This document shows positions 1 to 12,520 of a stretch of 64,000 nt of DNA, piece by piece (within the stretch, counting starts at the first letter, position 1; every line of letters starts with the position of its first letter). The translations under genes and the position numbers were made by a program. This DNA comes from Chondrilla cf. caribensis (lineage: Eukaryota; Porifera; Demospongiae; Chondrillida; Chondrillidae), in the NCBI GenBank assembly GCA_964020155.1, contig OZ026554.1, positions 705,001-769,000 of the forward strand. The letters run 5' to 3'. The notes under the pieces are model-generated. The model was not told the origin of the DNA, made no database searches, and saw nothing but the letters and a program-made list of their open reading frames with translations.

Positions 1-1168
1 CCTTGTTGTTTGCTGAAGGATCCGGTGTGTCCATAGGCAGTGAACTTAGCGACGCCGTACACTATCCCTCCCATCCTAGCCATTGGGTTGTTGTGCCTAA
101 TGGTGATACTTCGGTAAGCGTCTGACACCTCGAATCTCACCACTTGAAACTCTGGGGATTCTGGGGGAATGGCCATTGTTTTGAGAGCAAGATCAGAGAG
201 AGGGGAAGTCCCAACTTGTATCATATCTGCAGTACGAGAAAAAGTGGAAAATGCAGACAACATGCAATAAGTGAGTATGCCCATATATACACTGTTACCT
301 TTATTTTGAAATGTATTGTACTGTACATACAGTACATATACTATGAGCACAAAATGTATTTTTGCACACAACTTTTGAGGAGCTAGACCTTGTGGAATAT
401 GGTAGTGTACAAACCAGGAGTGTGTACTAGCCAGGAGTGTGTACTAATCAGGAGTGTGTACTAACCAGGAGTGTGTACCAACCAGGAGTGTGTACTAACC
501 AGGAGTGTGCACTAACCAGGAGTATGTACTAACCAGGAGTGTGTACTAACCAGGAGTGTGCACTAACCAGGAGTATGTACTAACTGGGAGTATGTACTAA
601 CCAGGAGTGTGTACTAACCAGGAGTGTGCACTAACCAGGAGTATGTACTAACCAGGAGTGTGTACTACCAGTTTATTTACTTAGCATTATTAATTTTGGT
701 CTTGTAATACTGTATGTAGCATTGTGTGTGGATATTTTTGTGGGGAGAGTAGTCTCTCAGCAACTTCACAAACTGTGCAGAGACAATAGAGGTTTAATGA
801 ATACATAATGACCTGCTGTCAGTGACCCATTCCCCATACCATCAACCTCACACACCGTGACACCACTTTGAACAGGTCCCAATTTGGAAGCCAAAGGAGG
901 ATTCAAAGAAGACACACCCTGTGCTTTGAATATCGCCACCTAGCACACCCAATTGTGCGTAGGAGTACATACCTCAATCAGTGGCAGTATCAGTCTAGAA
1001 CGCGAGAGTTAGTAGTTGTCAGTTAGAATTCAAGCGTAGAGATCGAAATATCTGTATTTAGTGGATTCAGTGAGCTGTAAAGTCCATAGCCAACTCATAC
1101 GTATGTACTGGTAGACCATAGTATTGTAGGACTCTGTATACACAGTACACACACATCACACACACACA

Positions 1169-1206
<38 letters not shown>

Positions 1207-1220
1207 AGACACACACACGT

Positions 1221-1271
<51 letters not shown>

Positions 1272-1274
1272 CAC

Positions 1275-1339
<65 letters not shown>

Positions 1340-3438
1340 TGAAGGCTTCATCAGATACTGTTGAGTCTGAGGATGCCCGAAGCTAGAGAAAAGCCTTTTG
1401 ATGTGTTCAAAGTACAAAAAACCACAATTCCAGGGATACGCACAGTGAATGTCAACATGATTGTAGAATAGGATGTCTACTCGGTTTTCACAGTTCATAC
1501 ACCTTGTACTAGTGGTGTAGGATTACACACAAACTGCACACACATGCCTGCATACCAGTAAAATGTACACTCTATATACTGTACATACTATTATATACTG
1601 TAGGTACATACTGTAGGTGCATACTGTAGGTACATACTGTGGGTACATACTGTAGGCACATACTGTAGGTGCATACTGTAGGTACATACTGTAGGTACAT
1701 ACTGTAGGTGCATACTGTAGGTACATACTGTAGGCACACACTGTAGGTGTATACTGTATGTCTATAGGCAATAGTTGTTCGACCTTTTGTAGGGTACATG
1801 GCAGATAGATAGATCAGCTAGCCACCAACCTGAACGAGGTTGGAGAGAGTGGAGCCCGAGGGGTCTGTCTAATCTGTGTAATCTGTTGGTTCCCATGTAC
1901 CCTGCTAAAAGGTGGTACAACTCACTTGTATCCCAGCAAGTGCAAGACTAAGCCTGAATTTGAAGGCTAATCAGTGCTAATTAAGTCTCAGCTGTGTGTC
2001 TACAGGATATAGACACACATGGGCACCTTTGATCTCACCTCACATTGGGATAGAAGTATGTACGTATATGTGTGTGTACATATGTGCGTATGTATGTATA
2101 TATGAACTTATGTATCTATGTACATACTGTATATATGTATGTACTGTACACACATGTACGTACGTATGTATGAATGTACTGTACAAACATGTACGTACCT
2201 GGTCGGTAGTCTGCGTGAGGTATCACCAAAGCGACATAGTCCGTGTATATGTTCCAGTTGTCGTTAGCGGGAGACACGGTGATGACATTGCTGTAGCTGT
2301 CGGTTGGGGGAAGTACCACCATGCTGGGGTTTCCCTTGGTGGAGAGATCTGAGAAGGCACCAACAGAGAACTGCGATACCAGGATAGGCTTGTTGGCACA
2401 CATCTTGCAGTAGTGGAAGGAGGAGATGGTGAAGTTGGAGTCCTCCTGGTCAACACCGCTGTCCCAAGTATCTCCTTCTTCGAGAGTAACATTAACGTGT
2501 ATGGGGTCTCTAGTGAGGTCTTCGGACCAGCAGTCGATAGTGACCAATGTAGCGTCAAAAGCTGAGAGGATCCTGTACAAACCAAAGCCTCGTCTCGGGA
2601 GTAGTGGGGAGGTAATATAACATAATCCCCACTGGTTGACGGGCGGGATGTATTCACCGATGAAATCATTGTGCTGGATTCCCTTCGGAATCTCGGTGGA
2701 GGTGTGTCCACAGTAAAATGCAATAGGCTTCCCTCCCCAAGTTGTGACTGTTGATCCAGTCAGGTCCAGCTCGGATTGTATGATGAGCGTCTCATTTCGG
2801 TTCAAAGAAACTGTCTTACTCCTTCCGGGTATAGTAGTCTGACGACTTCCTATTTTGGCTGGCTGCGAGGGTGTCACCTCGATGACTGTCCCATCGTGCT
2901 GCGATACAACAATCATATAACTGAAGTTCTCCTCACTTTGACTACTGTACATCACAGCGTAGTACTTCAGGAGGCCGTCCTCAAATTGCATGAAGTTTGC
3001 TCCGTCCACAGACGGAACCAGGAACCCTCCAGATTGATACTCCACATCACCCAATGCCGATACAGACACGGTGGCATCCTTTCTCCCCTCTGTAACCCTC
3101 ACCCTCAATCCCCCATTGCTCTTGAAGCTTGACACCAGCATTAGCTGCTCTGTGTAAAGATCATTGAGTGAAACACGGGCTCCCCGACCATCTGATACCT
3201 TCACAGTTCGCGAGAAAGATGAAGCAAAACCGGTCACCTCCACAGTAACTGTTTCCACGGAATCTGTTGCTATGGAAATTTCTATATTTGGTATTCGATT
3301 TTCAGTTTTGGAAAAGGCAAAGTAAAATTCTCTACCTCTGTTGGTGGTCTCTGGAGGCAAAGAGTAAAGAGATACTGTATTAGCCCACACCACATAACAG
3401 CACACACCACCTATGTAATAGCATACTCACCTCATAAC

Positions 3439-3527
<89 letters not shown>

Positions 3528-4994
3528 CACCATCACTATAACATAATCTCTGCACTGGGTATTTGTACTGGATGTAGACAATCTGTACACAATCTGTACA
3601 CAATCTGTACAGTGCAGTAAAGACACATACAATTATTTCGATTGAATTATGGATGCCGACAATTGGGAAGGCCCATATGATGAAGATTTAATGGCAGTTC
3701 TCCTACTATAGCAGGCTTTTAGATGAGGTCAATACTACAATGAAGGGGCTTTTTACTACGGTTGCCTCTTCCACAAAGAGGTCTCAAATCCTACAGGATG
3801 CTTCTTCAATGAAGACCACTGTAAATGGTGACACTCACCTGTGTGTTGATGACCATACTTCTACTCTACTGGCCAGACTGTATGTATGCATGTAGCTATG
3901 TAGACACATATGTACAAGTACACTCAGTTTATACAGACACATACGTACGTACAGGATGTAAATATAGTCACAGTACACAAGCAGGCACCTGAGGGGATGA
4001 GTGTGAACGGTAAAAAGGGTAGATAAGGAAGCCCAGCTGACATAAAATGTACATGTGGTAGGTGAGTCCCTTCAGTGGTATTCGTTTGATCTCAAGTCAT
4101 AAACACAACCACCCACTTTTTAATAAACCACAGACTTAGTCTCGCATAGCCAGACCATATTCTTCCATTTTGATTGTACCAAGTCACTGTAATGACCTAA
4201 CAGAGAAGGGTGTATTCTACAGTACAGTGAACGCAATGATCACCGTCACCACAGCCTGGGTGAGCTGAGTGTGAGTGTGGTGGGTGAGCTGAGTGTGAGT
4301 GTGGTGGGTGAGCTGAGTGTGAGTGTGGTGGGTGGACTGTGGGTGGGTGACCTGCAGTGCTAGAACAAACACTGGTAACCTTTGGCACTCACAGTAGTGA
4401 GCTATGGATACAATCTGATGTTGCTACCTCCTCCACAACAAGGTGATTGAGGGTTTGAAGACGAGCGTCTGCACATATGTACAGTCCAACATTGAACAAG
4501 GGCCGAGGACATCCATTCAGAGTTACCCCTACCTCGTGCTATGTGCTACTTCAATACAAAGCCAAATACAGAACTGTCTCATATTAGTGGGAGTGTAGGT
4601 TGTGTGTCTGTCCGAGTGCACACAGAGTACAGGGAGTATCTTGTAGCACTGCTGCACACCGGCAGATCGAATGTCAGAAAACAGACCATATGCGATGGTG
4701 AACTGTATTGAATGGTGCAGTGAAGATATATGAATGTGTCAGGTTACCACAGGAACACCAATGATATTGTGTTTCAAACCGCAGTACCTATACAGCTCTG
4801 AACCCACTCCAGGAAGCCAGATCTGTGTGGTATCAGATTACAGGTAAAAGGACACAAGTAATCACTGGTTGATCCTAGGAAACCTGAGTCCGGAGGTGGT
4901 TAATAAAACATGGAATAGGGGTACGTACATGCTAAATGACACTAATTGTGTGTACACACATCAGTACTGTGTGTGTGTGTGTGTGTTGTGTATG

Positions 4995-5090
<96 letters not shown>

Positions 5091-6206
5091 ATGCGCAACT
5101 GTGTATGTTGTGTGTGCATGCGCAACTGTGTATGTTGTGTGTGCGTGCATGTATGCATGTGTGTATGCATGCATGTGTTTATGTGCATGGCTGCATGCTG
5201 GCCTGTGACATATGGCCGAACAAATAGCTCATACTGTGGTATGATTGACAACAGGTGACAGACACACTACGCTAGTTACCCCAACAACACATGTACCATC
5301 TGTTGTTAGCACAAACGACATATTAACGCACACAGAGCTTATGTAGTCCAGACAGAGGTATGCCAATGACACATACCAAGATACCATCTCATTGAGCAAT
5401 TGTAGACAATTATGATGTGATTCATCTGGACTTGTAACACCTCTTGGTAGTGTGACATTTGAAGGGAAGCTTGCAATGGTGTTTTCAGATTAGGATACAT
5501 GTATGCAAATGAGCAAGTGATACAGTACACACAGCACCTATAGCACCTATAGCACACACAGCACACACAGTACACATAGCACCTATAGCACACACAGCAC
5601 ACATAGCACCCACAGTACCTATAGCACACACAAATCCCCACAGTACCTATAGCACACACAGTACATACAGTACACACAGCACATACAGTACACACAGTAC
5701 ACACAGCTCACACAGTACATACAGTACACACAGCACATACAGTACACACAGTACACACGATACACACAGCTCACACAGTACACACAGTACACACAGTACA
5801 CATAGTACACACAATACACACAGTACACATAGTACACACAGCACATACAGTACAGTACACACAGTACACACAGCACATACAGTACACACAGTACACACAA
5901 TACGCACAATACACACAGTACACACAGTACACACAATACACACAGTACACACAGTACACACAGTATCCAAAGCACATACAGTACACACAGCACATACAGT
6001 ACCCAAAACACATACAGTACCCATAGCACACACAACACATGATAAGATATACTAGATAAGAGAGGAATATGCCCACAACTTTGCCAATTATGCTATTCTC
6101 TAATGCTCTGAAATGTGTCCTATTATTCCCGACAAGCTCTCATCGTTCCCAAAATACTTGGAGAAATATAAATCCAACAAACTTTCCTAGGTATCCTTCA
6201 CATGGA

Positions 6207-6287
<81 letters not shown>

Positions 6288-9200
6288 CAGTGCACCCCCC
6301 CACACACAAACACACACACTCACCTATAGGATTTTCCGTCAGTTTAAACAATAAACTCGTAACATTTGTTTCAGAGGGCAATTCAGATGAATCTGTCAGT
6401 TGCCATGGTAATTTAAAATAACGTCCATCACCAAAATTGATACCCGCCCACCAACTGATGCCCGCTAATCTCACGACGGAGGTCTCTGTGAGGACCACAT
6501 CGTTTTCGTAGTTGAGCAAGACGTAGGTGGAGAGGTAGTCCGAGACCAGAACCAACTGAAACGTGTTGTTCACCTGTTGGAGAATAGCACTTAAGCATGA
6601 TATCACACGCCAACATGGCACACACACACACACATATATGCACACATGTAGAATACCTATGTATACAACACTGCTATGTACAATATGTACGTATATACAC
6701 ACTTTCATACCCACATATACACTGTCAGTGCAATGGTTATCCAATATACTACAGAACTGCTTCTGGACACAGAATACTGTGTTTGGTCTAGATACTCCCT
6801 CAACTCAGAGATTTTGTTCCACCAGCTGTACCCAACACCGTGGAACCTATTTGATTTGTACGAATGGCACGTTGAAGTTGGCCAATTGCAATGACTAAAA
6901 TGGCAGAGAAGAATCCCCTGAAATGTGATTTCCATCTTCCGGGTTGATCGGGATCAAATTCAGCTCTACGACTTGAATTTCACTGGGGGATGGGGGGGCG
7001 TCATGTCCCCTCACCCACCCAAGAGGTGTTCTCCACAGCACTCTTCCTATCCCAAATCTATATTCCAGATGAGGCTCATTCGGTGGACATCTCAGTGAAA
7101 TACTGCATGTACACCTACGTACAAGACCCTGGGCAACAACTCACCAAGGCATATTATAGTGAAATGACCGCAGTGTCAGTGATTATTATGACTGGCTCTC
7201 GACATTATCTTAATCAAATCTGAAGACCATTTTTGCTGAGGACAGCTAAAGTAAGTAGTTAATGACAAACAAAGTTTTCAAACTGCCCTAGCAACCGCAT
7301 ATCATTAAAGACCACCTCACTTGTCAACCCCCATATAATTTGATGTACGTATTACTCACTCCAATACACACAATCCTCACAAGCAAATACACTGGAACCT
7401 CTCTATTAAGGACACTTTGGGACCTTACTTTTAGTCCTTATTACAGAGGTTTCCACATTTCAGAGGTTTGTAATGGAGAGGTTCCACTGTATGTGCAAGT
7501 GATGCTAAGGTTGATGTGGTAAGTGCATGTATGGATAGTAGATGGATGGTAAATTTTAGACAGAATCAAGTGCCCCTATAGCTATAACAGAACTGATTTT
7601 ACGAATTATTGTTCTCAAATCAAACACACAATAAACATAATTATATTAAGTGCGGACATGTTCAATTGCTCTAGCCACTGAAATTTGGTAACACCAAACA
7701 TTTCCCCTGCGGACTGCTACCTTTGTTATCAGGTGACCACAGTGAACACCCTAGATCAATTAACCACTGAACCATGACTATCAGACAATGAACACCACTA
7801 ATAATTATTAACAGGCTTAGGCCATGTGTTGATTACATAACTGGTAAGTCCTGTACATGCACCCTACAGCAGAAGGTCGGTGAGACCAGTAGATTGTGTG
7901 CTATCGCTTCATTGAGTGTGTGCTAACACACAATGTATGGCTACATCACAGGTACATACTTGCCTGCGCATGCATGTGCTGTAACCACTTCTTGCTGACT
8001 CAGCAGGTGTATGTAACACAATTCAGTACCATGGGGATGTTTATACATTCCACTTTGTTGAGTGTACAAGGTGCATACGTACAAGCATGCAGACTATATA
8101 CACATATTGCACAGATATAACGTACGGAAAGCGCAGTGTAGTGAATATGTACATCGGAAGTATACCAAGTATATCACTGCAATACAAAGTACTGTGTCTG
8201 GTGTGGACAGGGTCATGCAGCCAGTCAGAGTGCTGTGTCTGGTGTGGACAGGGTCATGCAGCCAGTCAGAGTGCTGTGTCTGGTGTGGACAGGGTCATGC
8301 AGCCAGTCAGAGTGCTGTGTCTGATGTGGACAGGGTCATGCAGCCAGTCAGAGTGCTGTGTCTGGTGTGGACAGGGTCATGCAGCCAGTCAGAGTGCTGT
8401 GTCTGGTGTGGACAGGGTCATGCAGCCAGTCAGAGTGCTGTGTCTGATGTGGACAGGGTCATGCAGCCAGTCAGAGTGCTGTGTCTGATGTGGACAGGGT
8501 CATGCAGCCAGTCAGAGTGCTGTGTCTGATGTGGACAGGGTCATGCAGCCAGTCAGAGTGCTGTGTCTGGTGTGGACAGGGTCATGCAGCCAGTCAGAGT
8601 GCTGTGTCTGGTGTGGACAGGGTCATGCAGCCAGTCAGAGTGCTGTGTCTGGTGTGGACAGGGTCATGCAGCCAGTCAGAGTGCTGTGTCTGATGTGGAC
8701 AGGGTCATGCAGCCAGTCAGAGTGCTGCGTCTGATGCAGATGGTGTTGTGTTGTACACCAACGGCTTATGCATGCAATGGGGTGTCCACATAACTACATA
8801 GTGGATAGATTGCCACCCATGTCAACAGACAGCAAAGACAGACAGTCAACCAATTTTTTGATGGAAAGTACACAATAAAGGTCTGATTCAGTAGACGATA
8901 CAGGTCTGAGTCAGTAGACAATAAAGGTCTGATTCGGTAGACGATACAGGTCTGATTCAGTAGACGATAAAGGTCTGATTCAGTAGACGATAAAGGTCTG
9001 ATTCAGTAGACGATACAGGTCTGATTCAGTAGACGATACAGCTAGGTCTTGTCTAATGCAAGTGTGGTACGAAGACTTGGTGGATTAATTTGAGTACAGA
9101 TATTCGAACTATCATGCATGCTTCAAGTTGACTCCAGCAGACAGTACAACAGACTTGTAGGTACAATGGTCAGTGCATGCTTCTGTTGACACATACACTT

Positions 9201-9960
9201 CACTCAGTCCCTAGCTCATGTACACTATGTCAACCAGCACTGATAGTAAGTACCTCTGATAAGAAGTACAGATTTGGTGTACGTGTGTCCTTCAAGGTAC
9301 ATATCAAGCAGGCTCTGGACTTTACTATTGTACCTTACATGATAATTTTCTCCATATTAGGAGTGGAGCAGATCAGCATCTACTTACGTCTGGTCCTGTG
9401 TCCTCGATGGAACAGCAGGGAAGATCCACCCAGGTTACAACCAGGACCAGTTCCGGGGTGAACCGCTGCAAGCTGTATCCACGCCGTATCTCTCCTTCAA
9501 CTTCCTGAAGTTCAGAGTCCGTCAAGCTCTGTCTGTAATAAACGTGGCTCCAGGGCACAGGGTCGCCTCGTGTCCACAGGGGGGCGATGAAGGGGACGCG
9601 GTTGACGGATATCTCCGGGTGCCACGCCGTACAGCAAGGTTCAAGGGGGGACCCAAAAGACACGACTCCGGAACTGCCAATCTACACGATGACAAGAGAC
9701 TTATAAGCGAGGTAAGCTACTACCCGCGCAAACATACGAAGCCTAGAGCAACCTACGTATACTGCTCTGTAGAAGGTGTCTCCTATTCTGAATCCAGTTC
9801 TGGATTCCATCAACAGTTGTGTAGAATTCCCATCTTCAGAGAGAGAGTCTGCGTCCCCCGAAAGAGCGCCAAAGCCAACAAACTTCGAGGTGGCTCGTCC
9901 AAAAAAGACAGCAAATACAGTCAAAAGAGCTACGAATCCACAGCTCTTCTTCCCAAACAT
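1..9960 (-). CDS. secreted NIDO plus IgGFc-binding domain protein (3' end beyond window)
   Basis: Five exons on the minus strand, in transcript order: 9757-9960, 9388-9681, 6324-6573, 2199-3350, and 1-226 running off the left edge. Phases match at every join, and donors are GTAGGT, GTAAGT, GTGAGT and GTACGT. The start is the ATG at 9960; an upstream GTG in the same frame is not a start. A hydrophobic N-terminus (FVALLTVFAVFF) is a likely signal peptide. Exons 1-3 form a NIDO domain with the signatures SGVVSFG, RVPFIAPLW, FQLVLVSD and INFGDGRYF. Exon 4 is an IgGFc-binding N-terminal domain (GREFYFAFSK, FYCGH, NDFIGEYIP, TDYVALVIP), finished by exon 5 (YGVAKFTAYGH). By family this is an extracellular adhesive or mucin-like protein. 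Its introns hold most of the local minisatellites. Further 3' exons are not visible. An unseen small exon inside the 3 kb intron between 6324 and 3350 cannot be excluded, but none is needed for phase. Confidence 0.85.
412..668. repeat. minisatellite, about 17 bp unit
   Basis: About 14 copies of a unit like accaggagtgtgtacta, with variants (gcacta, agtatg). It lies in the intron between the last two visible exons of the NIDO/IgGFc gene. Confidence 0.9.
1145..1335. repeat. (CA)n microsatellite, interrupted
   Basis: Nearly pure CA dinucleotides with a few GC and TG interruptions. It is intronic in the NIDO/IgGFc gene. Cys/Val-rich open frames here are products of the repeat. Confidence 0.95.
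1585..1765. repeat. 13-bp minisatellite
   Basis: Tandem copies of catactgtaggta with a/g/c variation at the last positions, about 13 copies, in the same intron. Confidence 0.85.
3438..3526. repeat. (CA)n microsatellite
   Basis: Uninterrupted CA tract in the intron about 90 bp upstream, in transcript sense, of the IgGFc exon that ends at 3350. Confidence 0.95.
4255..4340. repeat. 24-bp tandem repeat, about 3 copies
   Basis: Three near-identical copies of a unit built on ggtgagctgagtgtgagtg. Intronic. Confidence 0.8.
4967..5090. repeat. (TG)n microsatellite
   Basis: Long TG tract, followed by two copies of a catgcgcaactgtgtatgtt unit. Intronic. Confidence 0.95.
5525..6035. repeat. 9-bp-based minisatellite (acagtacac/acagcacat)
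   Basis: About 500 bp of a 9-bp unit, acagtacac, mixed with acagcacat and acagcacct variants. Intronic; the open frames across it are repeat artefacts. Confidence 0.9.
6207..6290. repeat. (CA)n microsatellite next to a splice donor
   Basis: CA tract beginning about 35 bp 3' (transcript sense) of the donor of the exon 6324-6573. The donor itself reads GTGAGTGTGTG on the minus strand. Confidence 0.9.
7388..7491. mobile_element. pogo-like MITE, 104 bp
   Basis: The ends are inverted repeats: cactggaacctctctatta at the left and taatggagaggttccactg at the right, flanked by TA on both sides. Related copies are at 53480, 56405 and 57926. A TA target duplication and CAGTGGAACCTC-type ends are typical of the pogo/Tc1-mariner group. 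No transposase is present. It sits in an intron of the NIDO/IgGFc gene. Confidence 0.75.
8185..8735. repeat. 41-bp minisatellite, about 13 copies
   Basis: Very homogeneous 41-bp unit containing ggacagggtcatgcagccag, with one g/a variable site (ggtgtgg versus gatgtgg). Because 41 is not a multiple of 3 and the unit has no stop in any plus frame, it gives long false open frames. Intronic. Confidence 0.95.
8876..9045. repeat. 23-bp minisatellite, about 7 copies
   Basis: Tandem ggtctgattcagtagacgat units ending aaa or aca. Intronic in the NIDO/IgGFc gene. Confidence 0.9.
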
Positions 9961-10269
9961 ATCTGCAGTTTCTGTCACACTTACTAACGCTCTAGCATAG
10001 AACGATGCTCTTAAGTACCATGATTATTATAATAATATTCAGCGCATCACACTATAGCTCATTGTAATCAGTAATAATAATAATGCCGCATGCCGGCAAT
10101 GAGAGTTAATTACATCCGGCGGAACTAGGCTATTATACTTTTGTATTGTATATTAATAAGTGTTGTAGATAATAAATAGCATCCGTTACCATAGAAACAG
10201 TACTATTATACAGCAATTTTATATTGTATAAAGCGCTAGCAACAGTATAAAGCGTTAGCAACAGATGCT

Positions 10270-10397
10270 ATAATGGTTAAGACATGGACACTTGGCATTA
10301 TGACATATAAAATACACTCGCCCTCGGGCGCTTCGCGCCCTCGGGACTCGGTATTTTAAATGTCATAATGCCCTCGTGCCCATGTCTTAACCACTAA
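10270..10397. mobile_element. palindromic fold-back element with GC-rich core
   Basis: About 127 bp forming one long imperfect palindrome. The left arm begins taatggttaagacatgg and the right arm ends ccatgtcttaaccact. Inner arms pair ggcattatgacat with atgtcataatgcc. The core gggcgcttcgcgccc is a perfect 6-bp stem with a 3-base loop. No coding capacity. It fits a fold-back MITE; a cruciform regulatory structure is the alternative. Confidence 0.7.
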
Positions 10398-10639
10398 TTA
10401 ACACGCCTACAATGAAAGATTGCTACTGTTTACACAATGGTGAGAGCAGTTATAGCATCCCTAAATGAGGTCAAGACCATGGTTATGTAAACAAGGTGAC
10501 ATAATAAGATTATTTTTTAATTGTTGGCATGACAACAGTCTAGCAGTTGGTTCTGTTTAGGAAGAAAATGCATTCCTTACAAATGAGAGTCCACGCTGAA
10601 GACTCATATCTGTGTGACATACACAAGCCCATAGGCAAG

Positions 10640-10650
10640 GTGTGTGTATG

Positions 10651-10690
<40 letters not shown>

Positions 10691-10825
10691 CGTGTGTGTG
10701 TGTGTGTGTGTTGTGTGTACAGGTGTGTGTGTGTATGTGTGTGTATGCATGTGTGTGTGTGTGTGTGTGTGCGTGCGTGCGTGTGTGTGTGTGTGTTGTG
10801 TGTACAGGTGTGTGTGTGTATGTGT

Positions 10826-10864
<39 letters not shown>

Positions 10865-10898
10865 CGTGTGTGTGTGTGTTGTGTGTACAGGTGTGTGT

Positions 10899-10938
<40 letters not shown>

Positions 10939-10950
10939 ATGTGTGTGTGC

Positions 10951-11002
<52 letters not shown>

Positions 11003-11063
11003 GCGTGTGTGTGCAGGTGTGTGTGCAGGTGTGTGTGTGTGTGTGTGTGTGTTGTGTGTGCAG

Positions 11064-11150
<87 letters not shown>

Positions 11151-11153
11151 TGA
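10640..11153. repeat. compound (TG)n block, about 510 bp
   Basis: TG tracts broken by a recurring tgtgtacagg/tgtgcagg interruption and gtatg steps, suggesting higher-order tandem duplication. Intergenic. Confidence 0.95.
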
Positions 11154-12520
11154 ATGTGTTGTCTTCATAGCTGAGAACAAAGTAATAAACTATAGTCAAC
11201 TGTTGATCAGATGACTGTATAAGTCCACCATTATGTGTGCATGAGTGAAATAATTGTAAACACCTGACAACTCCCTCATTATAACCATCACAGACTGGTT
11301 CAATCAGGTTTGCACATTTCATTGCACTCCGTCAGATAGGCATTATCCTGTACACCTGTTTTGATATTATTGTTGGCTTCAGAACCCTTCAAGGTGCCTT
11401 CTAATCTCACCAAACCCGTTTCATGACTTCATTTGTATCTAAATTCGTAGTTTTTATCTTCAGCTCATCAGCAAATTTCAAACCATCACTATGGCAACCA
11501 CTAAAATCAAATCAATTTGATTCGTTGATTGCAAAAGATATTAATTTTCCTAATCTCTCCAACATGACCACAATGGAATTGCATCACTCAATTATAATAA
11601 TTACACCAATTTGTCCCGCATTAAACGTTTGTTTGCATTTCAGAGCAAGCAACCACTTCAAAAGGTTCATGATTACGTACACATGTCGTTGGCTACAGAC
11701 ATGACACGCAATCAATATGATCCAATATCTGGTAATACAATCGTCGCCTACAGCTACACACACTGCATACATTCAGACTGTAAATCACCATGGCAACACA
11801 CACAGGAGGTAACATGAATCCATATAATAGCATAAACACATCATAGCTATTGCTACTGTGTGATACACGATACCTATACTTGTTACGTAGACCCAACATT
11901 GAGTACATGTATAAGATGTCAATCTCCTCACCGTACACACGACACCATACCCATTTCAAGTTGAAATTTTCAACTATAGATCAAGTACCTTCTCTGCAGA
12001 GTGGTCTGTGCTATTGAGTACAAAAATAAGGTGCACATTCTATCATTCTATACTATAGCCATTTCAGCCATACAAAACACATCTGCATACAACAGACGCT
12101 AATCCTACCACCTCACAGGAGAACTAAGTGGGCAGACAATTTACAACCACTGAGACAGGGTTTAAAGGTTGACTCTAACTTTGTAGTCCTACTCAGCAAC
12201 CATAGGCACTCTAAACTACCTAGTTTAGAGTGTCTATGCAGCAAAAATGTAGATAACCACACTGCTTCATAGAGTAATTGAATAATATGATATGGCCATG
12301 ACAACAAATATTGAGACTGACAAAAGGGGGTCTCCTGTCTCTGCTGTCATGACGACTCTACACAACACAGACACATGCACAGTGATATAAGTACAATAAT
12401 AGACAGGAACTGAAGAAAGAGAGTAGTCCATGGACAATAAAATAGAAGAAAACAAACATTTGAACAATAGACAACGAGGATGTCAGCTGTACACAGTGGA
12501 CTAACACCTTGAATGAACTA

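Larger units (their letters stand above)
9961..12520. other. gene-free interval
   Basis: No exon with family similarity or a supported splice pair was found on either strand. The interval holds the palindromic element at 10270 and the (TG)n block at 10640-11153. The rest looks like ordinary intergenic sequence between the start of the NIDO/IgGFc gene and the end of the first Rab-like gene. Confidence 0.6.

Noticed and set aside
8185..8735. Possible CRISPR array (regular repeats)
   Set aside because: Units are directly tandem with no unique spacers, in a eukaryotic intron.
8062..8793. Long plus-strand open frames across the 41-bp repeat
   Set aside because: The unit has no stop in any plus frame and a length not divisible by 3, so all frames stay open. 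They lie inside an intron of the minus-strand gene.
10547..11322. Cys/Val-rich and Thr/His-rich open frames, here and at every CA/TG tract
   Set aside because: Dinucleotide repeats give alternating two-residue proteins in several frames. No start context, domain or splice support.
11423..11704. 93-codon open frame in the gene-free interval
   Set aside because: No family similarity, no splice or start support, low complexity hydrophobic run only.
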